Shown: positions 33,436 through 42,044 of the stretch, one piece after another
Position numbering within the stretch: the stretch's first letter is position 1
Layout of the letters: each line of letters opens with the position of its first letter
Source of the DNA: CBDDEC01 sp965226785
Lineage (GTDB): Bacteria; Chloroflexota; Dehalococcoidia; UBA2979
Direction: 5' to 3'
Assembly: GCA_965226785.1 (NCBI GenBank)
Contig: CBDDEC010000004.1
Location: 186,001-250,000, forward strand
Length of the DNA stretch: 64,000 nt
Notes under the pieces: generated by a model
Seen by the model: only the letters and a program-made list of their open reading frames with translations
Database searches by the model: none
What the model was told of the DNA's origin: nothing
Program-made: the position numbers and the translations under genes

Positions 33436-35999
33436 ACGTTGCTCCTGATCACGAATTCGCCGGAATTCGCATCGGATTGACCGGCGGCGACGAGATGAGG
33501 CGCATCGAATTCTGTTGTGAGTTCTCCTTCTTCCAGTCCCGTGAGGGTATCGTCGGCGAAGATCGACCAAAAGATGGGTGGAACTCCGGCGAGCCCAGCC
33601 ACGAAGTAGCCATTGTGATCGCCCTCGAGCTCGAGCATGACGCGAGTGCCGATCGGCTGATTCAGCAAGAGCGCTTGCTCGAAGAAGAGGTTGGGCAGCG
33701 TGAACTGGATCTCATTGCCAGCGCCGTCCATGGAGTAGCGCCGGTCGCCCAGCCCGTCAACGTTCTCGCCTTGCAGAAGGCGTCCCACTCGGCTCATTAC
33801 GTCGGGCATCGATGTGGCCAGCGCGAAGTTGCCTTCGCCCAGTCGCCTCCCAGAGAGACCCACGACCTCGCCGCTCGCCGACACGAGCGCACCGCCACTC
33901 TGGCCGCTCGCAATCGCGGCGTCTGTCTGGAGAAACGAGATGCCGAGCGGCTCCCACGAGCGGACTCGTGATAGGACTCCACGGCTGATCGTTGGCGACG
34001 GCGACCGCTCGAACTCTGCCGGATAGCCAATGAGAAATAGCTCGCTTCCGATCGGGAGATTCGTCCCGTCGACGATCGTAAGAGGAGTGGTCATCCCGAG
34101 CGAAACACGTGGGACTTCGAGCACAGCGATGTCAGCCATCAGATCCCAGCCAACCACGCGACCCAGAAGCGGCGTTCCCTGTGGAACTAGCACCTCCGCC
34201 TCCTGGTGTGGCCAGACCACGTGGGCGTTCGTCAGCACATGCGTCTCGTCGATGAGAATGCCGCTCCCTCCCGAGGTCAGCGTCGTGATGAACACTATGG
34301 AGGGAGAGACTCGCTCGAAGATCTCGTTCGCGGAGAACCCCTCGGCGGCGGCTGTGGGCAGGGCGGTCGCCGGCTCACCTGGACTCGTGGTGTCTGATGC
34401 TGCGACCGCGGGCTCTGCCGGCACGATCAGTGTCCCGACATGGACATCGCGGACGACGAGCATGCGAACGCTCAGCTCGAACGTGGGCAGCCTTCTCTCG
34501 AACTCCTCGCGGGCGCTACTGAAGACGACGAACCAGACGACATTCTGCTCCGTCTTGATGAAATAGATGAGCTGCCGGATCGTCTGCCCGGAGGCCGGTG
34601 TCTCGAGCACGGCGCGAACCGCCTCAAAGCCCTCCACGGCGAGTTCTTCGCGCTGGACCAGCCGCGTTCCCAGCGCACCCAGACCCGAAACCACGATGTC
34701 CGAATACGCGTTCGCGGAGATCACGGAGATCACAGGCTCACGTGCCACCTGCACGCTCGTCACGAAGGCCGGTCCAGACTCCAGATCGAGTGCGAGGAGC
34801 ACGATGCCTTCGCCGATCGTCTCCCCTGCACCCGCGAATTCTGGCCCGAGCGTCCTGAGCGACTCCCTGACGATCTCGAGATCGCCTTCAGTCGGACTTC
34901 CGCCCTGGAAGCTTGGGGGAAGCCAGATCTCCGCGCCGCCCGCTTCGAACTTGGTCCAATCGGCGGGATGAAACGCTTCCTGGCCAGGGCTGCCTACCGG
35001 GGGATCGAAGCCCGTCTCCTCTTGATCGTTCGCAACGAATAGCACCAGCGCAGCGAGGAGCGCCGCGGACGCTGGGACACCGAGCAGCAGGGTGCCGACC
35101 GGCCATCGCCGGTTAGGTGCTCTCGCACCCTCAGCGCCGAACTCCGCAACCGCAGACGGAGCAGCGGCGCTGCGCCGGGCGCCTTGCCTTGCGACGACCT
35201 GCCAGATGAGAGCGATCGCGAGCAACGCAGCAGCACCCTGCATGAGCGCAAGCGCGCTCATGATCAGCCCCTCCCAGAGGCTGCCGAGAGCGTCAGACCG
35301 CACGAGGATCGGGCGACCTACCCAGAGCCCGATCCAGCCGGCGGTCCACAGGCCCCACCACCATCGAAACGGTGGATCGCGGTTCTCAGTCGGCGTCCCG
35401 TCGTCCGTCGGAGCGCGGTCGTCACTCAGTTCACGCATCACCTGGTACGGCCGGAACAGATTCGCAATCGGGACGAACCACCAGATCAGAGTTGACCGCG
35501 GAGAGTACCGCCGGATCGCCGAGTTCGATACGGACAGGTTCCTGAACGCGCGGTACTCCCACGCCAGGAAGCCGATTGCCGCAAGGAGTGTCGTCCCCAG
35601 CGCGGCCAATAGTGCTGCATCTAAGCGGTCGTTCCATCGCCGCAGCTCGACCACCCGCTCGGTTAGCGACTCGGTCCCTCCGGGGTCGAAGTCCCGCACT
35701 AGCTCAATCTCTTGAAGGAGTACCCAGGCGAAATAGATGTACGCCGCAGACACCATGAAGAGGGCGATCGATGCGGCGGCAGCGAGCAGCTTCGGCGGGG
35801 AGTCCGACCCGCGTGCCTCAGCGTCCCGTGCTTGCTCGAATTGCCGGCGCTCGGCCAGACGGCGCTCGAAGGTCTCTGGGGTCTCCTGGGTCCGTGGACG
35901 GTCGACGACCCAGTTCTGAGGCCCGAGCGTGTTGCGGCACGACGAACATGCCTCGGCTGAGTCGCTGTTCTCGGTGAGACATCGCGGGCAGAGCAGCAT
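33348..35999 (-). CDS. Zinc-ribbon/DUF4328 membrane protein with HtrA-like serine protease domain
   Basis: 883 residues, multi-domain. 1-25 is a zinc ribbon (CPRC...CSSC). About 75-265 forms several membrane helices with RYSPRSTLIWWFVPIANLFRPYQVMREL, the signature of DUF4328. A further helix near 305-325 is followed by an extracellular domain (340-535). About 555-765 is a trypsin-like protease: HVLTNAHVV (His near 592), MADIAVLEV (Asp) and ASGQSGGALVS (Ser near 700) form the triad. The frame then loses sense near 33430 and the PPC domain continues in another frame. It probably cleaves proteins at the cell surface. Whether the break is real or an assembly error cannot be told here. Confidence 0.8.
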   Translation of the reverse strand: MLLCPRCLTENSDSAEACSSCRNTLGPQNWVVDRPRTQETPETFERRLAERRQFEQARDAEARGSDSPPKLLAAAASIALFMVSAAYIYFAWVLLQEIELVRDFDPGGTESLTERVVELRRWNDRLDAALLAALGTTLLAAIGFLAWEYRAFRNLSVSNSAIRRYSPRSTLIWWFVPIANLFRPYQVMRELSDDRAPTDDGTPTENRDPPFRWWWGLWTAGWIGLWVGRPILVRSDALGSLWEGLIMSALALMQGAAALLAIALIWQVVARQGARRSAAAPSAVAEFGAEGARAPNRRWPVGTLLLGVPASAALLAALVLFVANDQEETGFDPPVGSPGQEAFHPADWTKFEAGGAEIWLPPSFQGGSPTEGDLEIVRESLRTLGPEFAGAGETIGEGIVLLALDLESGPAFVTSVQVAREPVISVISANAYSDIVVSGLGALGTRLVQREELAVEGFEAVRAVLETPASGQTIRQLIYFIKTEQNVVWFVVFSSAREEFERRLPTFELSVRMLVVRDVHVGTLIVPAEPAVAASDTTSPGEPATALPTAAAEGFSANEIFERVSPSIVFITTLTSGGSGILIDETHVLTNAHVVWPHQEAEVLVPQGTPLLGRVVGWDLMADIAVLEVPRVSLGMTTPLTIVDGTNLPIGSELFLIGYPAEFERSPSPTISRGVLSRVRSWEPLGISFLQTDAAIASGQSGGALVSASGEVVGLSGRRLGEGNFALATSMPDVMSRVGRLLQGENVDGLGDRRYSMDGAGNEIQFTLPNLFFEQALLLNQPIGTRVMLELEGDHNGYFVAGLAGVPPIFWSIFADDTLTGLEEGELTTEFDAPHLVAAGQSDANSGEFVIRSNVPYPSPSLMIPMTDAKCPWARRSQRISIT

Positions 36000-36294
36000 T
36001 CGAACCTCGGCAGCCCGAGCGCAGACATTGCATCTGTATTATGCACAATCCTCCGGGTTGTGGGCGGCGCCTCTCCCCTCGTGCGCTCAAGGCTTTGGCC
36101 GACCGAGACCCGCCCCCCTTGTTTCATGGTGCGGCGGGGTCAGATTCAGATCGCCGAGCCAGTTTCAACTCTGGTGAATCGATTCACGAGGCGCTGCCGC
36201 GACTAAGGCAACCCGCACCCGTCCTCGGGGTCTGGCTACGTTTAGGGGGCGCGGGGAGAGGCGCGTAGTGAAGGCCGCCCTAGCGGCGTAGCCT
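36000..36294. other. Intergenic region with repeats
   Basis: No gene. It holds repeat copy F (36205-36290, minus) and, at 36105-36135, a sequence CCCCCTTGTTTCATGGTGCG that recurs with changes at 32470-32500 and 38948-38980, a second small repeat family. Confidence 0.5.
36205..36290 (-). repeat. Dispersed repeat copy F
   Basis: Read on the minus strand it begins GGGCGGCCTTCACTACGCGC, as copy E does, then AACGTAGCCAGACCCCGAGG and GGGTGCGGGTTGCC. It ends a few bases before the start of the MpaB gene and therefore lies in that gene's promoter region. Confidence 0.6.
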
Positions 36295-37179
36295 GTGCGG
36301 ATGGTTTTCAGCGACGATTCGGCGATCCGGGCGGTCCATCGCGAGAGCATCGTGCTGCTCGGCGGTGGCCGGGCGCTCCTGATGCAGATCGCGCACCCGA
36401 CCGTGGCGGCCGCAGTCGCCGAGCACTCGAGCTTCCGGACCGATCGTATCGGGCGTTTCGTCCGCACCCTCCGGCCGACGCTCGCGCTCGTGTTCGGCAC
36501 CGAGACGCAGGCTCTTGAGGCGGCTCGCGCCGTGAACGCCGTGCACGAGCGGATCGTGGGCGCTGGTTACCGCGCCGGCGATCCCGCCCTGCTCGCCTGG
36601 GTGCTTGCCACGCTGATCGACTCCGCCCTCGAAATGCATCGGCGATTCGTGGGACCGCTTGAGTGCCACAGCGCCGAGAACTACTACGCCGACATGCGTC
36701 GCGCCGGGCTGCTGCTCAAGGTGCCGTCGGACGCTCTGCCGCCGGACCTGACCGCGTTCGCAGCGTACCGCGACGAGATGCTGTCCCGCCTCGAGGTTTC
36801 ACCTGTGGCGCGACGGCTCGAGCGCGAACTCTTCGCGCCGTCGCCTTCATTGCTGTCGCTTCCAATGATGCGCGGACTCCGCACCCTCACGGCCGCGCTG
36901 CTCCCGCCCGCGCTTCGCGCGCAGTACGGCTACCAGTGGGGTCCCGGCCGCGCCTCTGTGCTCCGCGTGGCCGAGTCACTCGGCAGCGCCGTCTGGCCAA
37001 GACTTCCCGCTAGGCTCCGCGCCCCGCCCGCAAGACTGCTGCCCCCCGGCGCAGACGCGCAGCCCAAGGACCGTGAGGCGGAAACGGTGGCACCGACCGG
37101 CCGAGCGAACGGGAGCGATCGCCCCAACCGTTCCCTCAGGGGGTCGAACCCACCCCGTTCCATCGATCGCTCGAACTAG
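36295..37179 (+). CDS. MpaB-like oxygenase (DUF2236)
   Basis: 294-residue heme-type oxygenase of the MpaB/latex-clearing-protein (DUF2236) family. LLGGGRALLMQIAHPTVAAA near the N-terminus, FRTDRIGRFVRTLRP, LVFGTETQALEAARAVNAVH with the conserved His and DPALLAWVLATLIDSAL are the family signature. These enzymes cut carbon-carbon double bonds or oxidise terpenoids; the substrate here is unknown. The last ~40 residues (from about 255) do not belong to the family and read into dispersed repeat copy D. The start is GTG at 36295 or ATG at 36301. Confidence 0.85.
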   Translation: MRMVFSDDSAIRAVHRESIVLLGGGRALLMQIAHPTVAAAVAEHSSFRTDRIGRFVRTLRPTLALVFGTETQALEAARAVNAVHERIVGAGYRAGDPALLAWVLATLIDSALEMHRRFVGPLECHSAENYYADMRRAGLLLKVPSDALPPDLTAFAAYRDEMLSRLEVSPVARRLERELFAPSPSLLSLPMMRGLRTLTAALLPPALRAQYGYQWGPGRASVLRVAESLGSAVWPRLPARLRAPPARLLPPGADAQPKDREAETVAPTGRANGSDRPNRSLRGSNPPRSIDRSN

Positions 37180-37240
37180 CAACCTGCACCCCCCACTGGG
37201 GTGTCTACGTGCGAGGGCGGACGGGGAGTGGCCTCCCCGC
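37139..37240 (-). repeat. Dispersed repeat copy D
   Basis: On the minus strand: CCACTCCCCGTCCGCCCTCG, GTAGACACCCCAGTGGGG, GTGCAGGTTGCTAGTTCGAG, then AACGGGGTGGGTTCG. It overlaps the 3' end of the MpaB gene and supplies its stop codon. Confidence 0.7.
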
Positions 37241-37350
37241 CCGCCCCACTTCCATCGACCCCCGGCCATGACCAGCTGATGTGATTGGTTTCCGACGATG
37301 AAGATCGGCAGGGCGGTTGTGCTGGACGCCGCGACGACAGTCCGACGGAC

Positions 37351-37827
37351 TCACGACTCGCTCTCTCGAAGGCGACCTTCAAGCTGCAACCCAACCTTCT
37401 CGAGGACACGAGCGGATGCAACATTGTCGGCAATGCACCAGGACGAAATCCGGTGCAGACCCAATTCGCTGAAGCCGTACGCGACCATCGCAGCGGCTGC
37501 CTCGGTCGCGTAACCGCGGCCCCAGAACTCGGGAGCGAGTTCGTAGCCGATGTCGCCTTCCGAATCGTTGTCAGGCTTGCGGCGGATCCCGCAGGTGCCG
37601 ATCAAGCGTCCGTCCTCCGGAAGCGTGATCGCGAGCTGGAACTTGCGGCGCGGCTCTTCGGCCTGCTGGTCTAGAAACATCTGCACGAAAGCTCGCACGT
37701 CATCTGTAGAACGATCGGTCCAGGGGTAGAACCGGAGGTACCGAGGGTCACGCTGGTACGCGAGCACCTCAGTCCCGTCATCCGCCACGAAGTCGCGAAG
37801 TATCAGCCGGTCGGTGGTGATGTGCAT
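37351..37827 (-). CDS. GNAT acetyltransferase, RimJ/RimL type
   Basis: 158-residue N-acetyltransferase using acetyl-CoA. MHITTDRLILRDFVADD is the N-terminal signature, IGTCGIRRK and DIGYELAPEFWGRGYATEAA form the acetyl-CoA-binding core, and LGLHRISSWCIADNVASARV with EKVGLQLEG the C-terminal signature. ATG at 37827 is the real start; the frame runs on upstream only because it shadows the NIPSNAP gene on the other strand. It stops at GRLRESES, about 15-20 residues before family members usually end, so the tail has been lost or displaced. Divergent from the NIPSNAP gene. Confidence 0.8.
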   Translation of the reverse strand: MHITTDRLILRDFVADDGTEVLAYQRDPRYLRFYPWTDRSTDDVRAFVQMFLDQQAEEPRRKFQLAITLPEDGRLIGTCGIRRKPDNDSEGDIGYELAPEFWGRGYATEAAAAMVAYGFSELGLHRISSWCIADNVASARVLEKVGLQLEGRLRESES

Positions 37828-37968
37828 GATCGAATTAGACGCATCCTCCCTCTCACCGTCCCGTCTCACTGCCTGGTCTCTTCGATCGAAGAGCGAGTGT
37901 GCAGCTGGCCAGACATCGGTGACCGATGGCATCCGTGATTTGTGTAGCATGCCGCTGGAGGTGCCGCT

Positions 37969-38311
37969 GTGCTCTACGAAGTTCGCGATTACTGGTACCG
38001 CCGCGATATGTGGGACGAGTACAAGGCATGGGTAGTCGGAGAAGCCCTTCCTTACCTCAGGGCCAACCTCGACCTTGTAGGTTTCTGGCTCGACTCCGGG
38101 ATTGAAACCGCAATCAGCGGGAACTGATCCGGACGTGTCAAAGCACGGCACCGCTAACGTGCATTGGATCATCCGCTGGCCGGACAAAGAAGCGCGAGAC
38201 AGGGAGTACGCCCGAGTCACGCAGACCCCAGAGTGGCGGGGCATCGTGAGCCGCCACCCAGATACGGATGGCTACCTGCAAAGAACCTCTCGGTTCATGG
38301 AAGAGCACTAA
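37969..38311 (+). pseudogene. NIPSNAP-family protein, frameshifted
   Basis: GTG at 37969 with GGAGG seven bases upstream opens MLYEVRDYWYRRDMWDEYKA and LVGFWLDSGIETAISGN, then TGA near 38126. From about 38120 the neighbouring frame continues GTDPDVSKHGTANVHWIIRW and ends QTPEWRGIVSRHPDTDGYLQ, RTSRFMEEH at 38311. Joined, about 114 residues give a normal NIPSNAP domain (ferredoxin-like fold, function poorly known). The break is a single base in AGCGGGAACTG. Confidence 0.7.
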
Positions 38312-38409
38312 GCCACACGGGCCACACGCTCTGAGAGATCCAGAGGCGCCCTGACATACCCTCTCATCATGGGCTACGCCGACTCGAATGCGGTGCCACT
38401 GACCGACCG

Positions 38410-38945
38410 TTCGGTTGGCGAGTCAGTGTGTTCGGGGGCGGTGGCAAGACCACGCTGTCAGCAGCCCTCTCCCGCAAGCTCGGCCTCAGCCACATCGAGC
38501 TGGATGAGATCCACCACCAGGCGGACTGGACTCGTCGTCCCAGGGCTGAGATCTGGCAGATCGCGTCCCAGCGGATGGACGCCTCGCCCGACGGTTGGGT
38601 CGTTGATGGCAACTACGGCGACCTCCCCCGCAAACGTCCTCGCCCGAGCCGACACGGCGATCGTGATTCAGCTTCCGTTCCCGCTGATGTTCTGGCGGGC
38701 GTTCCGGCGCACCACGCTCAGGTCATTGCGGCGAGAACAACTCTGGAACGAGAACAGGGAGTCGTGGCGAACGAGCTTCGCGTCGCGTGACTCGGTGCTA
38801 CTGGAAGTGTGGGCAGAAGCGGCACCGTTATCGCAGATACCTCCCGCAAATCGCGTCCGAACTGCCGGAACAAGTTTCCTTCTATCCGATCACGAGTGCG
38901 AGGCAGTTGAACGAGTCCTACCGAGTCCAGGGTCTCGATCGCCCC
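38410..38945 (+). pseudogene. P-loop kinase (adenylate-kinase/FlaR-like), with two frameshifts
   Basis: Three consecutive frames each carry part of one protein. First: VFGGGGKTTLSAALSRKLG, SHIELDEIHHQADWT, GWVVDGNYG. Second, from about 38625: ANVLARADTAIVIQLPFPLM, FWRAFRRTTLRSLRREQLWN. Third, from about 38800: RHRYRRYLPQIASELPEQV. These are the segments of the small P-loop NTPases annotated as topology modulation or adenylate-kinase-like proteins. The Walker A motif GGGGKTT lacks two residues of GxxxxGKT. The end runs into a repeat (38948-38980). It is therefore probably inactive even if the frames were restored. Confidence 0.65.
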
Positions 38946-39010
38946 TGGCCCCACCCCCTCTTGTTTGATGGGTCGGTGGTGTCACTGTGGCGGCCCGGCC
39001 CGCCGGTCGA

Positions 39011-40053
39011 TCAGCGCCGGCGGAGCGCGTCGCGCACGACTGGGCGGACCTCGCGGGCCATTCGCTCCATGTAGAACGGTGGGGCATCTTCGTGCGGGAG
39101 CCGCGGTGACGATGGCTGCGGCACTACGACTTCGAAGTCTGGATAGCGCTCGACCACGTCGATGAGCTGCGTCGCCACCTGCGACGGCGCGCCATGGAAA
39201 ATGAACGCGTCGACCGCCTCGGGCGGGATGAACTGCAACTGCTCACCCGCCGCCGCCAGATCGCGCGTGTGAAGTCGGGCCGAATGGAGCGCTTCAACTC
39301 ATCCGGGGCGGGACCGGTCCAGCTCAATCCGGCGCGTTCGAACAGCACCGGCGAGTGATCGTAGTAGCCCGCAGCGAGGGCCCGTCCGATGCGCAGCGCG
39401 CGCTCGGGCTCGTCCACCAGCACCGTGTGTACGATCAGCCCGAGACTCACTTCGCCAGCGTCTCGACCGGCCTCAGTGGCGCCGCCTCGCACCGCATCGA
39501 TCGCGGCGTCGAGGTTCGCCGCGTGACGTCCGACGCGGATGAACACGCCGTCCGCGACCGCCCCCGCCGCGGCCAGCGCACGCGGTCCGGCGGCAGCGAC
39601 CCAGACTGGCACCGGCCGCGCGTGGCGAAGGCGAGCGGGCTCGGGCCTCCCGACGTCCAGGCTGCCGCCTCCCAGTAGTGTGCGGATGTCCGCACTGCTC
39701 TCGCGTAGACGGCGCACTGTCGCTGGCTCCAGGCCGGAGTGCTCCACCGCCGTGTCGCCGACGCCAATCACGAGGAACGCGCGCCCCGCCGAGACCTCGT
39801 CCAGCGTCGCAATCGCTGACGCCGTGACGGTGGGATGGCGGGTCACCGGGTTAGTCAGCAGGGTCCCCAGTCCGATGCGGGTGGTCTCCTGGGCCGCGAG
39901 CGCCAGCAGGATGTACGGGTCGCGGGCGCCGAGTTGGGAGTCCACGGTGAAGGCGATGTCCCAGCCGAGCTCCTCGGCCTTCCGAACGTCCGCGACGAAC
40001 CGCTCGACCGACCCCAGGTCGAATCGATTGAGTCCGAATCGCGGCACCGCCAT
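39011..40053 (-). pseudogene. LLM-class F420-dependent oxidoreductase, frameshifted near its 3' end
   Basis: MAVPRFGLNRFDLG, ELGWDIAFTVDSQLGARDP, TRIGLGTLLTNPVTRHPTVT and VSAGRAFLVIGVGDTAVEH mark an LLM-family (methylene-tetrahydromethanopterin reductase-like) enzyme. At about 39262 the frame turns Arg/Ser-rich. The correct continuation, FIPPEAVDAFIFHGAPSQVA and FEVVVPQPSSPRLP to a stop at 39011, lies in another frame. The shift sits in CACGCGCGATC, where one extra GC pair explains it. The intact protein would have about 345 residues, the family norm. Unlike the LLM gene at 17796 it has no operon partners. Confidence 0.78.
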
Positions 40054-40099
40054 GATCCTTGCCTCCGGCGACCGTCGCGGGGCCGCTGCCGCGACGCCG

Positions 40100-41509
40100 C
40101 TAGCTCCCGGTGGTGGCCAGCTCCGCCGTCAGCGCACGCACGTCCGGAACCTGGTCGAGGTTGGCGATCAGGTCGGCCGAACGCGCGACCGCGTCGGGTG
40201 CGAGGACGCGCGCGGCGCAGTCCTCGTATTTCTCGCGCAGCTCGCCCCAGCTCAGCGGGTCCAGCGGCCCGCCGCGGGCCTGCGCCACGGAGTCAGCGAG
40301 CACCCGCCCGTCCGTCAGGTGGAGCTCGACGACGTGGTAACCCGGGCCAGTGACGCTATCGTCGCCGCGGTTGGCGGCCGGATGCGGCTCGCGGTCCGCC
40401 ACCGTCTTGAAGCGGGCGATGAAGTCCTGCACCTCCGGGCGGTCCACCTGATCGTCCTCGAAGTTGGCAAACCTGAGCCCGCGGTCGTGGATCGCCGAGG
40501 TGACGACGTACTCCATGCTGAACTTCCCCTCGAGACCTGTATTCGGACGATGGTGAATCAACGGCCCGATCGTGGAGTTCGGCCCGAGCGAGCCTGCTGG
40601 CACGTGCACCTCGGCGTGCTCGACGGCTTCGAGGGTCAGTCCATGCTCATCTGCGAGCGCGAGCGTCGCGTCGGCGGCACGGTGTGTGACGAAGCAGCAC
40701 GGATACTTCTTCACGCTGATTCCGGGGTCCAAGATCTCCCACGGTGCACCGAAGTCGTCGAGCAGTTCCATGTCGGAGTCCTCGGCCGGCGCGAACATGC
40801 GCACGAATCCGATCGGGCCGTCGAGGATGTCGTCACCGCCGGTGAACCCTCGCTGCGCGAGCAGTGCGGCCATCAGCCCGCCGCGAGCAGCATTGCCCGC
40901 CTGCAGCGGCTTCGTCATCGAGCCGAAGTTCTGACGCAACCCGCCAGACAGGGATGAGGCGATGCCGAGGGCATGTGTGGTCTGCTCGCCGTCGAGCCCG
41001 AGCAGCCGTGCACAGGCCGCTGCCGCTCCGAGGGGGCCGAGCGTAGAAGTCTGGTGGAACCCGCGAGCGTAGTGGGAGCGTCCGAGGGCTCGCCCAATCT
41101 TGCATTCGACCTCGAACGCGATGACGAAGGCGGTGACGATGTCAGCGCCGGCTGCGCCGATTGACTCACCGGCCGCGAGTAGCGCCGGCATCAGCGGGAG
41201 GGAGGGGTGGCCGCCCATGTGGCCGCCGACGTCGTCGTAATCCAGGGCATGCCCGGCGGTGCCGTTGGTCAGCGCCGCCCCCGTCAGCGGCGCGCGCAGG
41301 CTGGTGCCCAACACCGTAGCCAGCTCGCGCCCGCCCTCGGCGTCCAGCAACTCGCGAGAGATGCGAGCGCTCGGCTCATTCACACCGGCAAGCGTGACCC
41401 CGATGGTGTCGAGCAGGGCGCGTCGACCCATCTCGCGCGCCTCCGCGGGGATTTCCTCGGGCGCCGTCTCGCAAATGAAGTCCACGACCCGCTGCGTTGC
41501 ACTGACCAT
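40100..41509 (-). CDS. MmgE/PrpD family protein (2-methylcitrate dehydratase-like)
   Basis: 469-residue protein of the MmgE/PrpD fold, which includes 2-methylcitrate dehydratase, cis-aconitate decarboxylase and iminodisuccinate epimerase. DTIGVTLAGVNEPSARI, NGTAGHALDYDDVGGHMGGH, GRSHYARGFHQTSTLGPLGA, GSMTKPLQAGNAARGGL and KKYPCCFVTHRAADA are the successive family blocks. The start at 41509 (MVSATQRVVDF) is preferred to an in-frame start 99 bases upstream whose residues look non-coding. No methylcitrate synthase or lyase lies nearby, so the substrate is uncertain. Confidence 0.88.
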   Translation of the reverse strand: MVSATQRVVDFICETAPEEIPAEAREMGRRALLDTIGVTLAGVNEPSARISRELLDAEGGRELATVLGTSLRAPLTGAALTNGTAGHALDYDDVGGHMGGHPSLPLMPALLAAGESIGAAGADIVTAFVIAFEVECKIGRALGRSHYARGFHQTSTLGPLGAAAACARLLGLDGEQTTHALGIASSLSGGLRQNFGSMTKPLQAGNAARGGLMAALLAQRGFTGGDDILDGPIGFVRMFAPAEDSDMELLDDFGAPWEILDPGISVKKYPCCFVTHRAADATLALADEHGLTLEAVEHAEVHVPAGSLGPNSTIGPLIHHRPNTGLEGKFSMEYVVTSAIHDRGLRFANFEDDQVDRPEVQDFIARFKTVADREPHPAANRGDDSVTGPGYHVVELHLTDGRVLADSVAQARGGPLDPLSWGELREKYEDCAARVLAPDAVARSADLIANLDQVPDVRALTAELATTGS

Positions 41510-41724
41510 CGTTGGGTACCGATCCCTCTGCCCGCCGTGGCCGCGCGATTCTCGGCCGGTTCGCTCCTCGCCACGGTCATGCCAGTTTTGGTCAGCGTAT
41601 GCATCCATCGAGGCAAGTCAACTCCGCCTCGCCATCCAACGCGGCCGTCGGACTCCGGAGGCAGAGATGGACGTGGGCAGCGTAGTTGCGGCATCGGTAG
41701 GCCTCGGAGGATGGACCGCGCACC

Positions 41725-41819
41725 CAGGTCCACGTGCGTGCTGACATCACTCTCGAAGAGCTGCGTGCACTCAAGGGCATGCTCGAACAAGAAGCCGCCG
41801 ATCAGGAAGACCGGCCGTG
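41725..41819 (+). pseudogene. 3' fragment of a second copy of the 31986-type gene
   Basis: QVHVRADITLEELRALKGML and QEAADQEDRP match the last 32 residues of the 160-residue protein at 31986-32468 at nearly every position. The stop codon is lost (TGC instead of TGA) and nothing of the first 120 codons is present. A dispersed repeat copy follows 27 bases later. Confidence 0.8.
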
Positions 41820-41846
41820 CATTGCGGCAACAGCGGGCGGGGCGTG

Positions 41847-41930
41847 CCCCTCCACCCTCACGCGTAGCCACCCTCCTGGCCGGGGGTGCGGGTTGCTAGT
41901 TCGACCTCCAAGGGGAAAGGGGTGGGGGCT
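41847..41930 (+). repeat. Dispersed repeat copy C
   Basis: CCCCTCCACCCTCACGCGTA, GCCACCCTCCTGGCCGGGGG, TGCGGGTTGCTAGTTCGAC, then AAGGGGAAAGGGGTGGGGG. The best palindromic centre of the six copies. Confidence 0.75.
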
Positions 41931-42044
41931 CTCCCCCTACGCCACCGCATGCCGCACCCAGTCCCCCGATGCGCGCTGCCAGCGTGACGCTGAGGCCGAA
42001 GAGGTCGTCATCCTCGGCGTTGGCTTCTTTGTAACTGAGCAGAA

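Noticed and set aside
37828..38244. N-terminal extension of the GNAT protein by 139 residues
   Set aside because: It is antisense to the NIPSNAP gene; the GNAT family begins at MHITTDRL, position 37827.
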